Shown here in pieces: positions 34,938 through 48,592 of a stretch of 64,000 nucleotides of DNA; position 1 is the stretch's first letter, and each line of letters starts with the position of its first letter. This stretch comes from Melieria omissa. Lineage: Eukaryota; Arthropoda; Insecta; Diptera; Ulidiidae. A model generated the notes under the pieces. That model saw only the letters and a list, made by a program, of their open reading frames with translations, did not search any database and had not been told where the DNA came from. Made by a program: the position numbers and the translations under genes. The DNA lies in the NCBI GenBank assembly GCA_963971225.1, contig OZ020268.1:38757348-38821347 (forward strand), given 5' to 3'.

Positions 34938-37900
34938 AGAGTCCAGAAAATTCATGTAGAAAGACTTGTAGTCCTCATCCTTTCCCTACTAGTTTCTTTC
35001 TTTCTCTCTATAGCCCCACCTCACTCTCCTCTATCTCTTTTTTCTTCTTAAGCATTAAGCACAATGGTCTATCTGGCTTGAGTGCTTTAGAAATCCATTT
35101 CATTCCTAACTGAGCATCTACAACCACTGAAGGGAATCAACTCAAATGTTAAAACGGCATCCCAGTGCCACTTAGAAGACAATTTGTATTCCACCGCCAC
35201 TATAATCTTTTCGAAAATTGTCATGAACAAATATTGTTGTGACATCGGCAATGATTCATGCAAGTTATGCTTTAAATTGATTACAACAAAAATGTACAAC
35301 AAATAGCGCATCAAAATGAAAATTACGCAGCTAATTGCTAATCGAGACTTGCTGACACATTCATTGATGACGCAGAGTGAATGCCCACAGTGAACTCTTT
35401 TCAGTTCAATTAAAACGAACTGACGTTCTATTTTCGCAATTAATTTTGTTTGTTTCAATTGCACAATATTTATTTTAAAATTTATTATATTTGTTCTCTG
35501 TTTTCAAATGTTAAAAACTCTTATGAACATTTTTACTTTTTAAAACATTTTACATTAGTTGCTTCTTAGTTAGTTTCCCACATCAGCAATGAGCAACTAC
35601 AACGTCAATAACTCAACATTAACTAAACACAACAACAACATCTTTTCTCTCTTAACTCTAGAAAGATCATTGCGGTCATTTTGATGATTTTGAATTCTTA
35701 AATATTTGTATTTTCTTTTGTATTTCTATGAACTGCCTGCTTTGATGACTTTTATTTTCTTATTTTGAAAAATTTTAAATAAAAAAAAAATAATTTCATA
35801 TTTTTGAAAAATTGATCTAATTTTTTTTTTTATTTATTTTATATTTTTTTTAATTTATTTTATATTTTTTATAAATGTATTTTAGATCTTTTAAAAATTT
35901 ACTTTGTAAACAATTAATCAATTTTGATTTGTATTTTTCGAGATCGCGGCGAATATAGTCTTTGTAGTTTTTGTGGGTATGGAAAACTTGTGGTCTTTCT
36001 GGTGTTAACTAATTGCATTCAATTTATCGATTAAACGACTAACAACAAATCGGGATTATAAACAACGATCGTTAATGAAATGTGCCCCGGTTTGCGCTTT
36101 TACAACAATTAAGTGAAACTCCTCAACACTTCTCACTCAAACTTGAGCTCAAAATTCTTGAATCGATTATCATTTCGGTTCGGTATCGCGTTTCGTGCAT
36201 CCTCTACGCCATCACTTCGAATTCGAATTGATTCAGCAATCTCATTCAGCGGCGAATTTCATGTATTATGTACAAATAATTAATGGAATATTCACAAACG
36301 AAATACTGCCAATTCTCCAGCAAACAATTCTTCAGCAATTCTCTTCACTCGAGTCCCATTTCTCTCGTATCGTTTATTGTAAATGCCGCTTTTATGAATT
36401 GTATAGACAACCAATTTACAATATCTAAGTAAATGTGTATGTGCAACTTTTGTAAATAACAACAAACATTAGAAGTGTCCTGAACGCCAGCGGACACGAG
36501 AGTGCAACTCTCATTTTAAATGTTACAACAACTATTTAAGGTGAACAAATACATCTACGAGTATCTTTTTCAAATAATAGCAAAACGAAGCAATAGAAAA
36601 GCTAAATTTAAAACCTAAACAATACAGAAAAAAAACAGGAAAAGCAAAGAAAGAAGCAAATTGATAGAATTTCGAGTTTAGCTAACAATGAATATAATGA
36701 ATGCATATAAAAAAAATGAGAATGCAAATGTAAAATGTATAAAGTAAATATTAACTTAGCAAATAAAACCAACGCAAAATATTTATGTATGAAACCGACA
36801 CTTGTTTTAACCAAGAAAATTTGTGCATTGTAGATAAACGCAAAACGTAAGCAAATTGCAAATGTTGCAATCATAAAAATGAAAAAAAACTAAAGCATTT
36901 CCCTAAGAATCATTTTCACAATTGTGTTAATAGTAGTTTGTATAAATTTCCAAAGTGTTTATTTCTCTTGCTGTAATTAAAAAACAAAAACAAAGTCACG
37001 TAGACAAACACTTTTCTGACTTAAGTGAAATGCGGTTCAAAGTTGATGTAGTCGAGTGTGAAAGGCCAGCAACACAACAACAAAAATTTAAGTTAAGGGA
37101 GTTGGATTCGAAAAGTTGTATGAAATTCTCTAAGGCTGTGCGCCAACGGTAAATATGTATGTCTTAACAGACTATAGGCAACTTTGAAGACCTAACTTTT
37201 GTCTTTGAAGTGCTTAAGCGCTCAAGGAGCTAAATGAAAGATTCAAAAAGAGAATATGTGCCTAAGCATGGCCACCGAATGGACCAGAGATGACAGAGAA
37301 CCATTTAAATGCAATAGAGATGACATAAAGGAGTGGAAATGCCAAGCACGGTTGCCACTTTTGGTTCATTTGGACCAAAAGTTGGCCCCTTTGTTTCATA
37401 TTGGTGAACTTTGGGCCTTTTTTGAGCACAATCGCGTAAAATTTCGATATGAAATGTATGACTTGCTTTTGTATTAAAAAAATTCGTCGTTGGTCCTTTC
37501 TAAGGGACTTTCCTATTCCCAGTTGGGCCTTTTTTAGGAACAATTTTTAGGAACAAAAACTTTTAGTTGACTGACAACCGTGATGCAAAGAACCAAACAA
37601 ATAGGCAGCACAGCATTACCGATATTTCCCACAAGCAACCAGAACTGAACCAAATTATCTTTTCAACTGAACACATTCCCTATAACTTTGTTATTGTAGA
37701 CACATCAACAAACTGAAATTACTGCATTGTTATTATTATCAATTGGGGAAAAGTGCATTGCTACCCAAAAGATCCATTTTGTCCCGTATTACTGAATAGT
37801 AACTATGAAGTTTGCGAAAAAGGGTGGAACCTCTACTCCACAAGTGTTCAACAGTGGAATGATTACGGGACGATTTCTGGGTTAATGCTCTTTGAGCAAC

Positions 37901-38089
37901 CTAACGAATCTGAAGAAGACGTCAAGCAGAAAAGTAAACCAAAATCCTCTCAGGACGATGTTCTCAAGGCATTGAACTAACCGATTCCGAAAAAAATTTT
38001 CAACTCTCCAAAAAATTTAACTGATCTCTCCCCTTAAGATCCACTAATTGGTCCTTAAACATGAGAAACGACTGGCAGAAAACTGGCAG
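34938..38089. other. AT-rich intergenic DNA
   Basis: No gene was recognised. It includes A/T-homopolymer stretches at 35770-35880. One 75-codon frame at 37753-37980 has a balanced composition (GWNLYSTSVQQWNDYGTISG) but begins with GTG and has no recognised relative. It may be a transposon remnant. Confidence 0.45.
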
Positions 38090-39560
38090 ATTATAAAATT
38101 AAAATCATTGAATTTTACCTAATTGATTTTGATGCAGTTAAATTAAATAGAATTCAATTTTATTCAATTAAATTCAGTAGAACTTAAATCATTCAATTCA
38201 ATTCAAATTATGTAATTAAATTTATTTGGATTCATTTCAATTCAATTCAACACAGTTTAAATAATTCAATTTAATTAATTTTTATTCAATCGAATCCAAT
38301 ACAATTTAAATCTTTCAATTTATTTAACACTGATTCAATTCAATAGAATTCAGATCTTTCAATTAAACTTAACTCAATTCAACTCAATTCAAGTATTTTA
38401 AATTCAATATAATTCCAAGAAATCAAATCAATTGAATAATTAATAAAACAATAATTATTATTCAAATCGTTATCACAAAAAGCAATTAAAGTGACTATAA
38501 CTCAATTAAATTCAATACAATTTAATTCAAATCATTCAACTAAATTTAATTTAATTGAAATTAATTCATTTCTATAGAATTAAAATAATTAAATTCAATT
38601 CAATTCAACTCAATTGAACTTAATTCAACTTAATTGAATTTAAATAAATTCATTTCTATAGAATTAAAATAATTCAATTCCATTCAACTCAACTCAATTC
38701 GAATAAATTCAAATCATTTGAATCAATCTGATTCAATTCAATAAAATGCCATTCAATTGAATTCAAATCATTCGATTGAATTAAATACATTTTGATTTAA
38801 TTTGGTTCAATTAAAAACAAAGAACTATAGAACTCAAATCATTCAATTCAATCGACTTGACTAAAATTCAATTCAAATCATTCAATTTAATTCACTTTAA
38901 TTAAAAAAAGTAAAATCTTTTTACTTTATCATTCAATTCAAATATTTCAATCAATTCACTTTACAAATAAACATATTTAAGTTTAATTTAATCTAATTTA
39001 ATTTAAATAAATTAATTTCTATAGAACTAAAATAATTCAATTCAATTCAATTGAACTCATCTCAATTCGAATAAATTAAAATCATTTGAATCAATGTTAT
39101 TCAATTGAATTCAAATCATTCTATTAAATAAAATACATTTTGATTTAATTTAGTTCAATTAAAAACAAAAAACAATAGAACTCAAATCATTCAATTCAAT
39201 CGACTTGACTTAAATTCAATTTAAATCATTCAATTTAATTCAATTTAATTAAAAAAAGTAAAATCTTTTTACTTTATCATTCAATTCAAACATTTCAATC
39301 AATTCACTTAACAAATAAACATATTTAAGTTAGACTAAATTAAATTATATTTAACTTAATTCAATTCAATTAACTCAGTTTAATACAAATCAATATAATT
39401 CATTTCATTTCAATTAAAATAAATCAATTTATTTGACAAAAGCATTCTAGTCATTCAATTCAACCAATTCTATTAAATTTAATTGAATTAAACTCAAGTC
39501 ATTCTATTCAAATCAATCAATTCAATCAGTTGAATTCAATTTTATTGATTTCAATTCCAC
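38090..39560. repeat. Degenerate ATTCAA satellite, block 1
   Basis: Nearly the whole block is variations on 'aattcaattcaaatcattc'. A higher-order duplication is visible: about 38640-38990 recurs at 39016-39330, sharing 'ctatagaa', 'caattcgaataaatt', 'aaaagtaaaatctttttact' and 'aaataaacatatttaagtt'. The period is about 355 bp. No coding sequence. Confidence 0.85.
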
Positions 39561-40458
39561 CAAGTCAACATGAAATTCTTGTTGTTGTTCTTGTTAATCT
39601 TAATCCTCTCAACCAAAAAACTTTTAAAAATGATCCATTCACTTTAGTCACAATTAATAAAAAAATTGGTTTGAATTCAATTGAGTTGAAACTACTTTAA
39701 AGGCAAAAAAAAGAGATTTGTTTCCAGTTGAATGTTGATCAAAACTTTTTTAAATTAATTCGAGGAAGTTTCAGATTTTATAAATTGGAATTCGATAGGT
39801 TTAGGAAATGACGAACTGTGAGTCCATGAAGGGGGCCCAATATGTCTTTTACGTCGCAGTACATTATCCCTTAAATAATAATAACTTTTAGAATTTATTG
39901 GAACATGTAAAAACTTTTCTAAAACTCTCTTAAAAGTCAGAGATAAACTGCTGAACCAAAATCAATTCAAATTTTGCTTTCGATAGTTTATCGAGTTGGC
40001 AACACTACTTCGACTATGGTTGGGATTGCGTGTATGTGGCCAAGCGATTTCAAACTTACTAACCGTAAACTATATATTCAGCTCAGATGTTTTTAATTAC
40101 TTACAGGAATTAACACACAAATTTCGATTATTTAAATTTTTTGCAAAAGCAGAGAATTTTTCTTGTAAATCAATTGGCACATTGAGACATGATTGCAAAT
40201 AGAGAAATAATTACTAGCGGACACCGATTTCGATATGATTTGCACATCACAAAGTAAATATTGTAAAAAACTTCATAGCATACCTATACATACATAAATC
40301 TGTCGTACATACATTCATACATACATACATATGAAATACGCATACATGCAAGTATTTTACATTACACTAAGCTACTTTAAAACATTACCTCATACTTTAA
40401 AATTTTACAATTAATTAATTAAATAAATAATACTGTATTGTACGTACGCATTAGACAA

Positions 40459-40495
<37 letters not shown>

Positions 40496-40759
40496 CTAAA
40501 TGGTAGTTGAAAATAATTTTAAAATTTAGCATGTATTGTACAATTTTAAAGAAGTTGATTTTAACTAAATAAGTAGCGAGTTGCTGGCGCTTAAAACTAA
40601 CTAAGTAACTAGAAAAGCGCCAACCTTTTGCCACAAACGATACATTGATGCGAATATATTTAGGACACAACTGAAAGAAGTGTGCTTGCACAGTGTGGCG
40701 GAGAGTTACGGGATGGAGTTGTCAAACGGGGCTCAGCGGTCACTGAAGTTCAACAAATT
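39561..40759. other. Spacer between satellite blocks, with CA microsatellite
   Basis: No gene was recognised. A (CA)n tract lies at about 40463-40491 and (CATA)n at about 40300-40330. Confidence 0.5.
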
Positions 40760-42380
40760 TTCAAATAAATTTTCAATTCAACCTAATTGATTTTGATGCA
40801 ATTCAGTTCAACTCAATTCAATTAAATTTAGTTCAATGCAATTCCAATCATTCCATTGAATTTAATAATTTTCGATTAGTTAAATTAATTCAATTCAATT
40901 CAATTCAATTCAACTCAATTAGTGCAATTCAATTCAATTAATTTTGGACTTAATTCAATTCAATAGAACTCAAATCTTTCCGTGCAATTCAATTAAATTC
41001 AACAAATTTCAACTTAACTGAAATAAAATTATCAATTCCATCAGTTCAATTAATGTAATTAAAATCATAATATAATAAATATTATTTTTCAAGACATCAT
41101 GAAAAACAATGAAATTGAATTCAATTCAATACAATAACACTCAATTCAAATTATTCAATTCAACTTAACTGATTTTGATGCAATTTAATTCAATAGAATT
41201 AAAAGCATTCAATTCAATTCATTGTGATCCAATTAAATTCAATAGAGTTCAAATCATTCAATTCAATTAATTCAATTTAATTCACCTCAATTTAGTGCAA
41301 TTCAATGTATTTCATTTCGATTCAATTCAATAGATTTCAAATCATTCAATGCAATTCAATTAAATTCAACTAAAATTATCAATTCCGTTTTTGATGCAAT
41401 TTAATTCAATAGAATTCAAAGCATTCAATTCATTTTGATTCAATTAAATTCAATAGAGTTCAAATCATTCAATTCAATTTATTCAATTTAATTCAACTCA
41501 ATTTAGTGCAACTCAATGTATTTCATTTCGATTCAATTCAGTAGATTTCAAATCATTCAATGCAATTAAATTAAATTCAACTAAAATTATCAATTCCATC
41601 AGTTAAATTAAATATAATTCAAATAATAATATAATAATAATTATTTTTGAAGTCATCATGAAAAACAATGACATTGTATTGAATTCAATTTAATTGTTTA
41701 CTCAATTCAAATTATTCATCTCTACTTAACTGATTTTGATGCAATTTAATTCAACAGAATTCAATTCATTTAATTCATTCGGATTCAATTAAATTCAATT
41801 AATTCAATTTAAATTCAACTCAATTTAGTGCAATTCAATGTAATTCATTTCGATTAAATTGAATTCAATAGATTTAAAATCATTCAATCAAATCAATTTA
41901 ATTCATTTCGATTAAATTCAATTCAAGACTATTCAATTTAAATCTGTTAAAATTAATTGAATGCAATTCCAATCATTAATTTAATTCATTTTCGATCAAT
42001 CCAATTTAATAAAACTCAGAATTATTAATTCCATCAATCAATTAAATATAATTCAAATCATAATAAAAAAAGAATTTTTTTTCAAGTCATCATGAAAAAC
42101 AATTAGATTGAATTCAATTCAATACAATAATACTCAATTCAATTTAATTAATTTTGATGCAATTTAATTCAATAGAAATCAAATCATTCAATTCAATTCA
42201 TTGTGATTCAATTAAATTCAATAGAATTCAAATCATACAGTTCAATTTAATTGAACTCAACTAAGTGCAATTCGATGTAATTCATTTCGATTAAATTCAA
42301 TTAAATAGATTTCAGATCATTCAATGCAATTCAATTAAATTGAATCAAAATCATTAAATTCAATTCAACTCCAAATTTTT
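40760..42380. repeat. Degenerate ATTCAA satellite, block 2
   Basis: The base motif is the same as in block 1, but with a different higher-order unit marked by 'ttttgatgcaatttaattca', 'tttagtgcaattcaatg' and 'tttcgattcaattcaa'. It recurs at about 41175, 41393, 41735 and 42135 (spacing 220-400 bp). Copies of 'catcatgaaaaacaatga' at 41096, 41655 and 42090 mark larger duplications. Confidence 0.85.
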
Positions 42381-43059
42381 TATCTGAAAACTGGAATTTT
42401 TAGACTAACGAAAACCTAGAAGAGAGTTTGTCAGACTTCGATGAATATGAGGGCAGCCCAGAAAGTGAGCCCTAGAAGGACAAATTTCTCAAAAACTCAG
42501 GCCAGGTAGATTGTAGTGCTCTTAAGCGAGCTTAAGTACTGCAAAACTCAAAATTACATCAAATATTAGAATCGAAGATTCGAAGAGCGAGGATTTATTA
42601 CCATTTAAAATGGTTGGTGAGACTGTGAAACTCTGTTCTGGGTATTCGAGTTAATAGTTCAATGAAAGTTCTGCATAAACGAAAGAATTGAGATTGGATT
42701 TTTGTCAAAACATAATTCACTCTTGAATGAATATGCATACGAAATTTATGAATATCTTGGTGTAGTTATTTACTTGTTTGAAAAGTGTTTGGCTAATGTG
42801 AAATGATTGAATTGAACAGGGAAATATTTTTGTTCAAACATCGCTTCAACGGTTCCTAAGCAAAAGATAGTAAGAAAATGTCTTAAAAAGCATCTCAGTT
42901 TTGTAGTTCAGAATCGATATAAAACTGAAAGACTTTCAAATTCATGTTCCAAATCGTTGGTAGACAAAGATGCAATAAATTTTCAAAAAAAAATATTAGC
43001 GGAAAAATCTTTCCATGATTAATGTGGTGCAAATGGTTTGTGTACTAAATGTGGTTTGC

Positions 43060-43790
43060 AACTTGGGCTGGAACGAAGTGAGAAATTTCAGGACTTGATT
43101 TCACTATTCACAGACAAGTATTAAGAATCCTGCCGTCAGAATTTTCAATAACAAATACGCCACCAAAAAGTTCAACAAATTTTCAGAACAGAACTTCATT
43201 GTCCTCTTGTTCTGTTAAAAATTCAGCTGTCAGAATTTTGAGTGCCAAATGCGCCCCGAAAAAGTTAAGTACAGTTTCTGGATTCGATTTCATTATTCAC
43301 AGACAAGCAAAAGGAATTTGACTGTGAGATTTTCATAACAAATGCGCCAATCGTTTTCCAAAAAGTTCAACACATTTTCAGATCTCGATTTCACTATTCG
43401 CAGACAAGCGCTAAGAATTCCGCGGTCAGAATTTCTATTACAAATACGCCAGTTCAACACATTTTCAGGACTCGACTTCGTTGTCCTCTTGTCCTGTTAC
43501 GAATTCAGCTATCAAAGTTTTCAATGACAAATATGATTCGAAAAAGTTCAACACAGTTTCTGGACTCGATTTCACTACTCACAGACAAGCAAGAAGACTT
43601 GTGCTGTCAGATTTTTCATTAAAAACGCCAATAAAAAGCTTAAATAATTTCAGCAATCGACTTCGTTGTCCTCTTGTCCTGTTAAGAATTCAGCTGTCAT
43701 TGTTTTAAACATTAAATATTAAGTACGTCCATAAAAAGTTCAACACCATTGCAGATCTCAACTTCATTGTCCTCTTGTGTCCTGTACAAC
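43060..43790. repeat. Tandem array of ~90-bp units in two subtypes
   Basis: About eight units share 'aagttcaacacattttcag', a 'gacttgattt'-like core and 'gtcagaattttcaataacaa'. Subtype A carries 'cactattcacagacaag' (about 43100, 43290, 43395, 43572). Subtype B carries 'cattgtcctcttgtcctgtt' (about 43197, 43480, 43667, 43765). Intervening stops differ between units. No known family. Confidence 0.8.
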
Positions 43791-46022
43791 TCGAGTACTC
43801 AACTCTCGCCACACTTATTACACACTTTTTTCAAAAATCATTGCAAATTGCATATGAAAAGTGCTTTGATTTCGCTGCTTTTCTATATCAACCACAGTCC
43901 ATCACGACTTTAGTTTTATTGGCATTCAGTAAAAAGTAAAACTACTCATTTTCTATGCAGAATGAGCAGATAAAAACACACACACACATATATACAGAAA
44001 TAACGAATGCAACAATGTACATTGAAACGTTTTATATGAAAAGTAGCGCAAAAGTTTAGCGGTAAATATAAGAAAACGACAAACGACAAATGGTAAATGG
44101 GTCTGTAAAGAAGGGAACTAAGAAATAATGAATTGTCTTGAATGTTTTTTTCAGTGTACACGGCTTTCAATTACGCATCAATGCTGTTAGAGAAAATACC
44201 AAAACCAAAAGTAAAACTAAAACCAAAAACAAAACAAGTAAGAGCAACAAAAACGCATAGGCATGAAATTACTGATCGGCAAAGTATTCTATAGCAAGCA
44301 TTTTACTATTAATTAATAACATAGAAGACATAAATACTAAACGATTAAATTTCCGAATAGAAGAAAACTCAATCAACTCGAAACGTGCGGCGACAGACAA
44401 TTGGCCACCAGTTGCAATCGAAATGGTCAGATTTTAAATTTACACCATGCAACCAACGAATGAGTGCACCGCACCGCAATGAGTTTGAGTTGATTGTAGA
44501 CTAATGCGAACGTTGGAGATCGGAACGGAAATTGCTTGCGATTTTAATTCACTTTCACTGGATGAAAAGTATAGAACACATAAATACAAACAAACAATGC
44601 ATAGGAACATACATACATACATTTATGTATTATATATATTTGAAAATGAGCATTATATATACATGCAATATATACAGACATATACTATACATATACACGC
44701 TATACATACATATATATAGTATATATATAAATATATATATACAGAAATTTAAGAAACTATAGTTATATCACCTACCAATAAAAATCTATTATACACAAAA
44801 CTTGAATAAAATACTTAGAAGGCACGAAGACGAAGCAAAAGAAGAAGAAGAACAAGAATTATTTACGCGTTTTCTCGAAAATACCAACAAATAATAATAA
44901 AAATAATTAACTATTGGATTACATTGAATTGAATTAAATACACACGAAGTAATTACGATTATTGCAGACAAGTGTTCTTGACAAAAGCTATCAACTAAAC
45001 AAAACCAAACGAATTCAAACGAAATGAAATCTAAATGAAATTTAAATGAAATGAATTAAACTCAAATGAAATAGTGTGAATTTCTGCATTAACTTAGGCC
45101 AAGCAAATTGCAGACACATTGCATAAGCTGTACATTAAATGCAAATAGTAGTTCTTAGATCTGATCAGCTAAATTCCGCCAGCGAACCCCAGAGACTCCT
45201 CAAAGACACACACACACACACATAAATGTTTGACCGCAGAGCTGCGCTAACTGCGTCTGTAAATTTTGCTTAACTTCTTCATTGCTAAACACTACTAAAA
45301 CATACTTGAAATATGTTGCAATAACATTTCCTTAACTACTAAAAACAACAAAAAACATTTAACAGAACAACAGTGAAATGACAAACATTCGTTGCAGTCA
45401 TTCATTCATTGGACGCAATTGTAGGAATTCAATGCAGTTCTCATAGTTAGCGCAGCAATCCATTCCATAGAAAATCCATAGAAACTATCAGTAAAGCCAC
45501 AAACCAAACCAATTTCACAAACCGCCATGCAACTGTAAAATATCCGCATTGTTTTTGTTCATTTGTCAGTGTAACATTTCTTCAGATTTTGACCATTTCC
45601 CATAATGCAAAATATAAGACTATACAACTAACTTGAATATGATTTACTGTTGCATTGAATTATAATAGCATTGCATTACTTACAACAACAACAACACACA
45701 ATGACACACAGCGACACACCATAATATATACATTATGTATGTATAACCTATATACAAGCTACATTTTACATATGAAAATAAAAATAATAATAAACATGCA
45801 AGCAGATTATTATAACAAAATATACATAATACAAATTACATACACAGATGAATAAAATTTAAATAAAACCAAAACAAAAAAAATAAAAATAAAAACATTT
45901 TAAAAAAGGAAAACACTAAACAAAAAATAAAAACCAAAAATAAACAACTTGAAATAATTGATGTTTTATTGGAGGCAATACGAGTGTTTAGTGAATGGCG
46001 AGACATATAGGGGTTTCCAACA
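43791..46022. other. AT-rich intergenic DNA with AT/CATA microsatellites
   Basis: No gene was recognised. Low-complexity TA/CATA stretches lie at about 44610-44750, and A-rich runs at 45850-45945. Confidence 0.5.
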
Positions 46023-46903
46023 AGAGGTGTTATTTTGAATCACCCGGTATTTCGGTAGCTGTCACTTTTGAAGCTTTTATTCTTTGACATTTGACAAGTA
46101 GAAACTACGCCATTACTAAAAATTGAACGATACACGCTTCAACAATGCATTGGATTTATTAAAATTCACTACAAAAATGGTGAAAATCTTGCAGTCACAG
46201 TTCGCAAAACTAAAGCATTTTTGGGTTGTCGTGAAGCACCTTGTCGGACCGCAGTACAGAAATTGGTGGAAAAATTCGAGCTGTTGGGACAAGTAAGTGA
46301 TGTGAAGAATAAAACCCGTGCACGTCGCTCAAGAACAACTGAGAATATTGCTGCTGTAGCCCAAAGTGTTTAAGAAAACCCAGGTTTGTCGATTCCTCGC
46401 CGTTCTTTGGAATTGGGCATTCCAAAAACGTCATTACACCGTATTTTGCATAAAGACTTGGGTCTTAAGGCTTAAAAAGTTCAGTTAACACAAGAACTCA
46501 AGCCGACCGATCATCAACAACGTCGTGTCTTTGCTGATTGGGTCCTCTGGGTGTTATCTCTGGAAGAGGTGAATTGGTCACCGAGATCTTGTGATTTAAC
46601 ACCTTGCGACTTCTTCCTTTAAGGCCACGTGAAAGATAAGGTGTACGCCAACAGCCCAGCGTCGATCCAAGACCTCAAAGATAGAATTCGTAAAGGTATC
46701 GAGGACATAGGGCAGCCACTTTGCGATTTGGTTATGGAAAATTTCATGAAAAGGATATGGTCCTGTAAGCGTGGTCATGTTGGCGATTTGGCTGATGTTG
46801 TTTTTAATTATTAACGGCATACCTTCGTCTTTATTATGAAATAAACATCCGATAATTTATCTCAAAAATGGCATTTTTCTTTTAATACCAAAATAACACC
46901 TCT
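46023..46903 (+). mobile_element. Internally deleted Tc1/mariner-superfamily transposon
   Basis: The terminal inverted repeat AGAGGTGTTATTTTG lies at 46023-46037 and inverted at 46889-46903. The plus-strand transposase reads ERYTLQQCIGFIKIHYKNG, an HTH region (REAPCRTAVQKLVEKFE), then ENIAAVAQSV-stop-ENPGLSIPRRSLELGIP, TSLHRILHKDLG, VQLTQELKPTDHQQRRVFAD, then jumps to WSPRSCDLTPCDFFL-stop-GHVKDKVYANSP and ends VVFNY at 46814. The jump near 46555 removes the segment with the first two catalytic acidic residues. Three in-frame stops (46371, about 46473, about 46620) add to this. Inactive copy; it might still be mobilised through its ends. Confidence 0.85.
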
Positions 46904-47099
46904 ACCCATTAGCACAAACAACATAATTATGTTCATTCAATGGCGCACACAGGATTTCAGTTTGAAGGGAAAACTTTCGTATCAACTTTTGAGTTCAAAT
47001 AAATTTGAAAATGTTATGTTTTGAAAGCCATTGGCGGAGAGGAGTTTTAATTCGGAAGGCGGAGGTAATTTGCGAGCTTTATTCAATGAAAAAAAAACA

Positions 47100-47175
47100 C
47101 GAATCAGAGTTGCCAGATACCTGACATAATTTTCTCCTAAAATGTTTCTCTTAAAAATGTGATATTTCCTCCCAA
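47100..47175 (-). mobile_element. Fragment of hAT-like element end
   Basis: 'agagttgccagatacctgac' followed by 'tctcctaaaatgtt' is the reverse complement of the right end of the element at 62462-63214 (ATTTAGGAGAAAG...AGTATCTGGCAACACTG). Only one end is present. Confidence 0.55.
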
Positions 47176-47179
47176 AAAC

Positions 47180-47295
47180 AACAGTGGGGTGCAGCATTGA
47201 ACAAGGGCACGTGACACCGCCCACACAACTAAAAGTTTTAATATAAAATAACATAACAATTATAAGTTGTACAGCATTGACATTTTTGTATACCT
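47180..47295. mobile_element. Fragment of the Helitron-type repeat
   Basis: It contains a 'gcattgaacaagggc' block, 'gacaccgcccacacaact' and 'aattataagttgtac', matching the B-type half-unit of the Helitron at 5660-5740 and 5930-6015. No termini. Confidence 0.6.
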
Positions 47296-47651
47296 TGGTC
47301 AGTTTTGAAAATCACAAAATATGACAGTAAGGCAACAAGAAATTATAAAAATTTAAAATACGTTGTTTTTCACCAACTTCAAGTCAAAAAGTCAATAAGC
47401 CAATCGGTTCAGGGTTTTTACGTAGTCTTTCCATATACGAACCTTAATCTTTGGTTCTCCCCGTTAAATTTTTATTTTCGAAAAATTTTAAATACGTGTC
47501 GAATTATTTTGAATTTCGAGTACTTTCGCCAAGTTTGAGATCTATCTCTATTACAGATAACACCAAATCCAGTTGATAAAAAACCAGAGGCGAAAATACC
47601 TCGTTCACTTCAAGGGTGCAATTGAATTGACACTAAGCCACGGACATTCCC

Positions 47652-48460
47652 ATTAGACTGGATTTAGTGTTGTATGGAGATTCTTAATAATGGGTTCTCG
47701 ATGCTCCGCAACCTCTCATTTTATGCGGTGGGGAGGTTAATGGGGTTTCGACAATACATTTTGATTTTTGCTTTGTAGAAACCCAAAAGTTGACAACGTC
47801 ACAAATCCGATCGTATGGAGGACGCCCTCTGGTGATGAATTTTTGAACCTTAATTAATTTTGTATTTTTTTTACTCAAGAATGTTGGCGATCGCTGAATA
47901 TATCATTGAAATCGGTTCAGTAGTTTCCGACATACGATGTTTTCACGCTTACTTAACTACTACATTTGTAAGTGGGGAGCTAATGGCATAGAAAATGGCC
48001 AATTTTGTATGGCAGCCGCCTTAAGACTTGGAGTTAGCGGGTAGGTATGTTTGGAAGAAACATTCGGAAGAGAAAATAAGTGGGTGTCGGTCATATATTT
48101 GATACATCTGGGGGCAACCTGGGAGCAATGGGAGCCTATTTTTTAAAAACGACCATTTTGTATGGGAGCCCCATTAAGGGTTGAAGAGAGGGGGTAAGTA
48201 TGTTTCAAATAAATATTCAGTAAGGAAAACTAGAGCGGTCGGTCATAGATTTTAACCCTCTAAGAGCAACTTCTGACCAGCTGTGGAGCAATTTGTCGAA
48301 TTTTTCAGCTTTTTTGTGTACTTTAACCTCGATGCGACGCCATTTAGCCCCACCCTAGCCCCACAATTTTTTGGCTCATGCACTTTTTCACCAATCCACA
48401 TAAAATGAGAGGTTGCGGAGCATCGAAATCGAAAAATCCTAGTGCACGATCCAGTCTAAT
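47652..48460. mobile_element. Element with ~75-bp terminal inverted repeats, unclassified
   Basis: 'attagactggat' at 47652 and 'atccagtctaat' ending at 48460 mark the outer ends. Further in, 'gatgctccgcaacctctcat' (about 47700-47720) is exactly inverted at about 48406-48425. The 809-bp interior has repeats of 'attttgtatgg' and no coding frame. No convincing target duplication was seen. Confidence 0.7.
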
Positions 48461-48592
48461 ACTCATGAATACAATGGATTAAAATTAATTTTGTATATGT
48501 TCAGACATTCTTTTGCAATAAAAATAATCATTAACTAACACAAAAGAAAACAAAAGCCACGACGTATGAAAAACACTTGGATCAGGTAAATT

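Noticed and set aside
38090..42380. CRISPR array
   Set aside because: The repeats are short, degenerate, without unique spacers of constant length, and the genome is eukaryotic.
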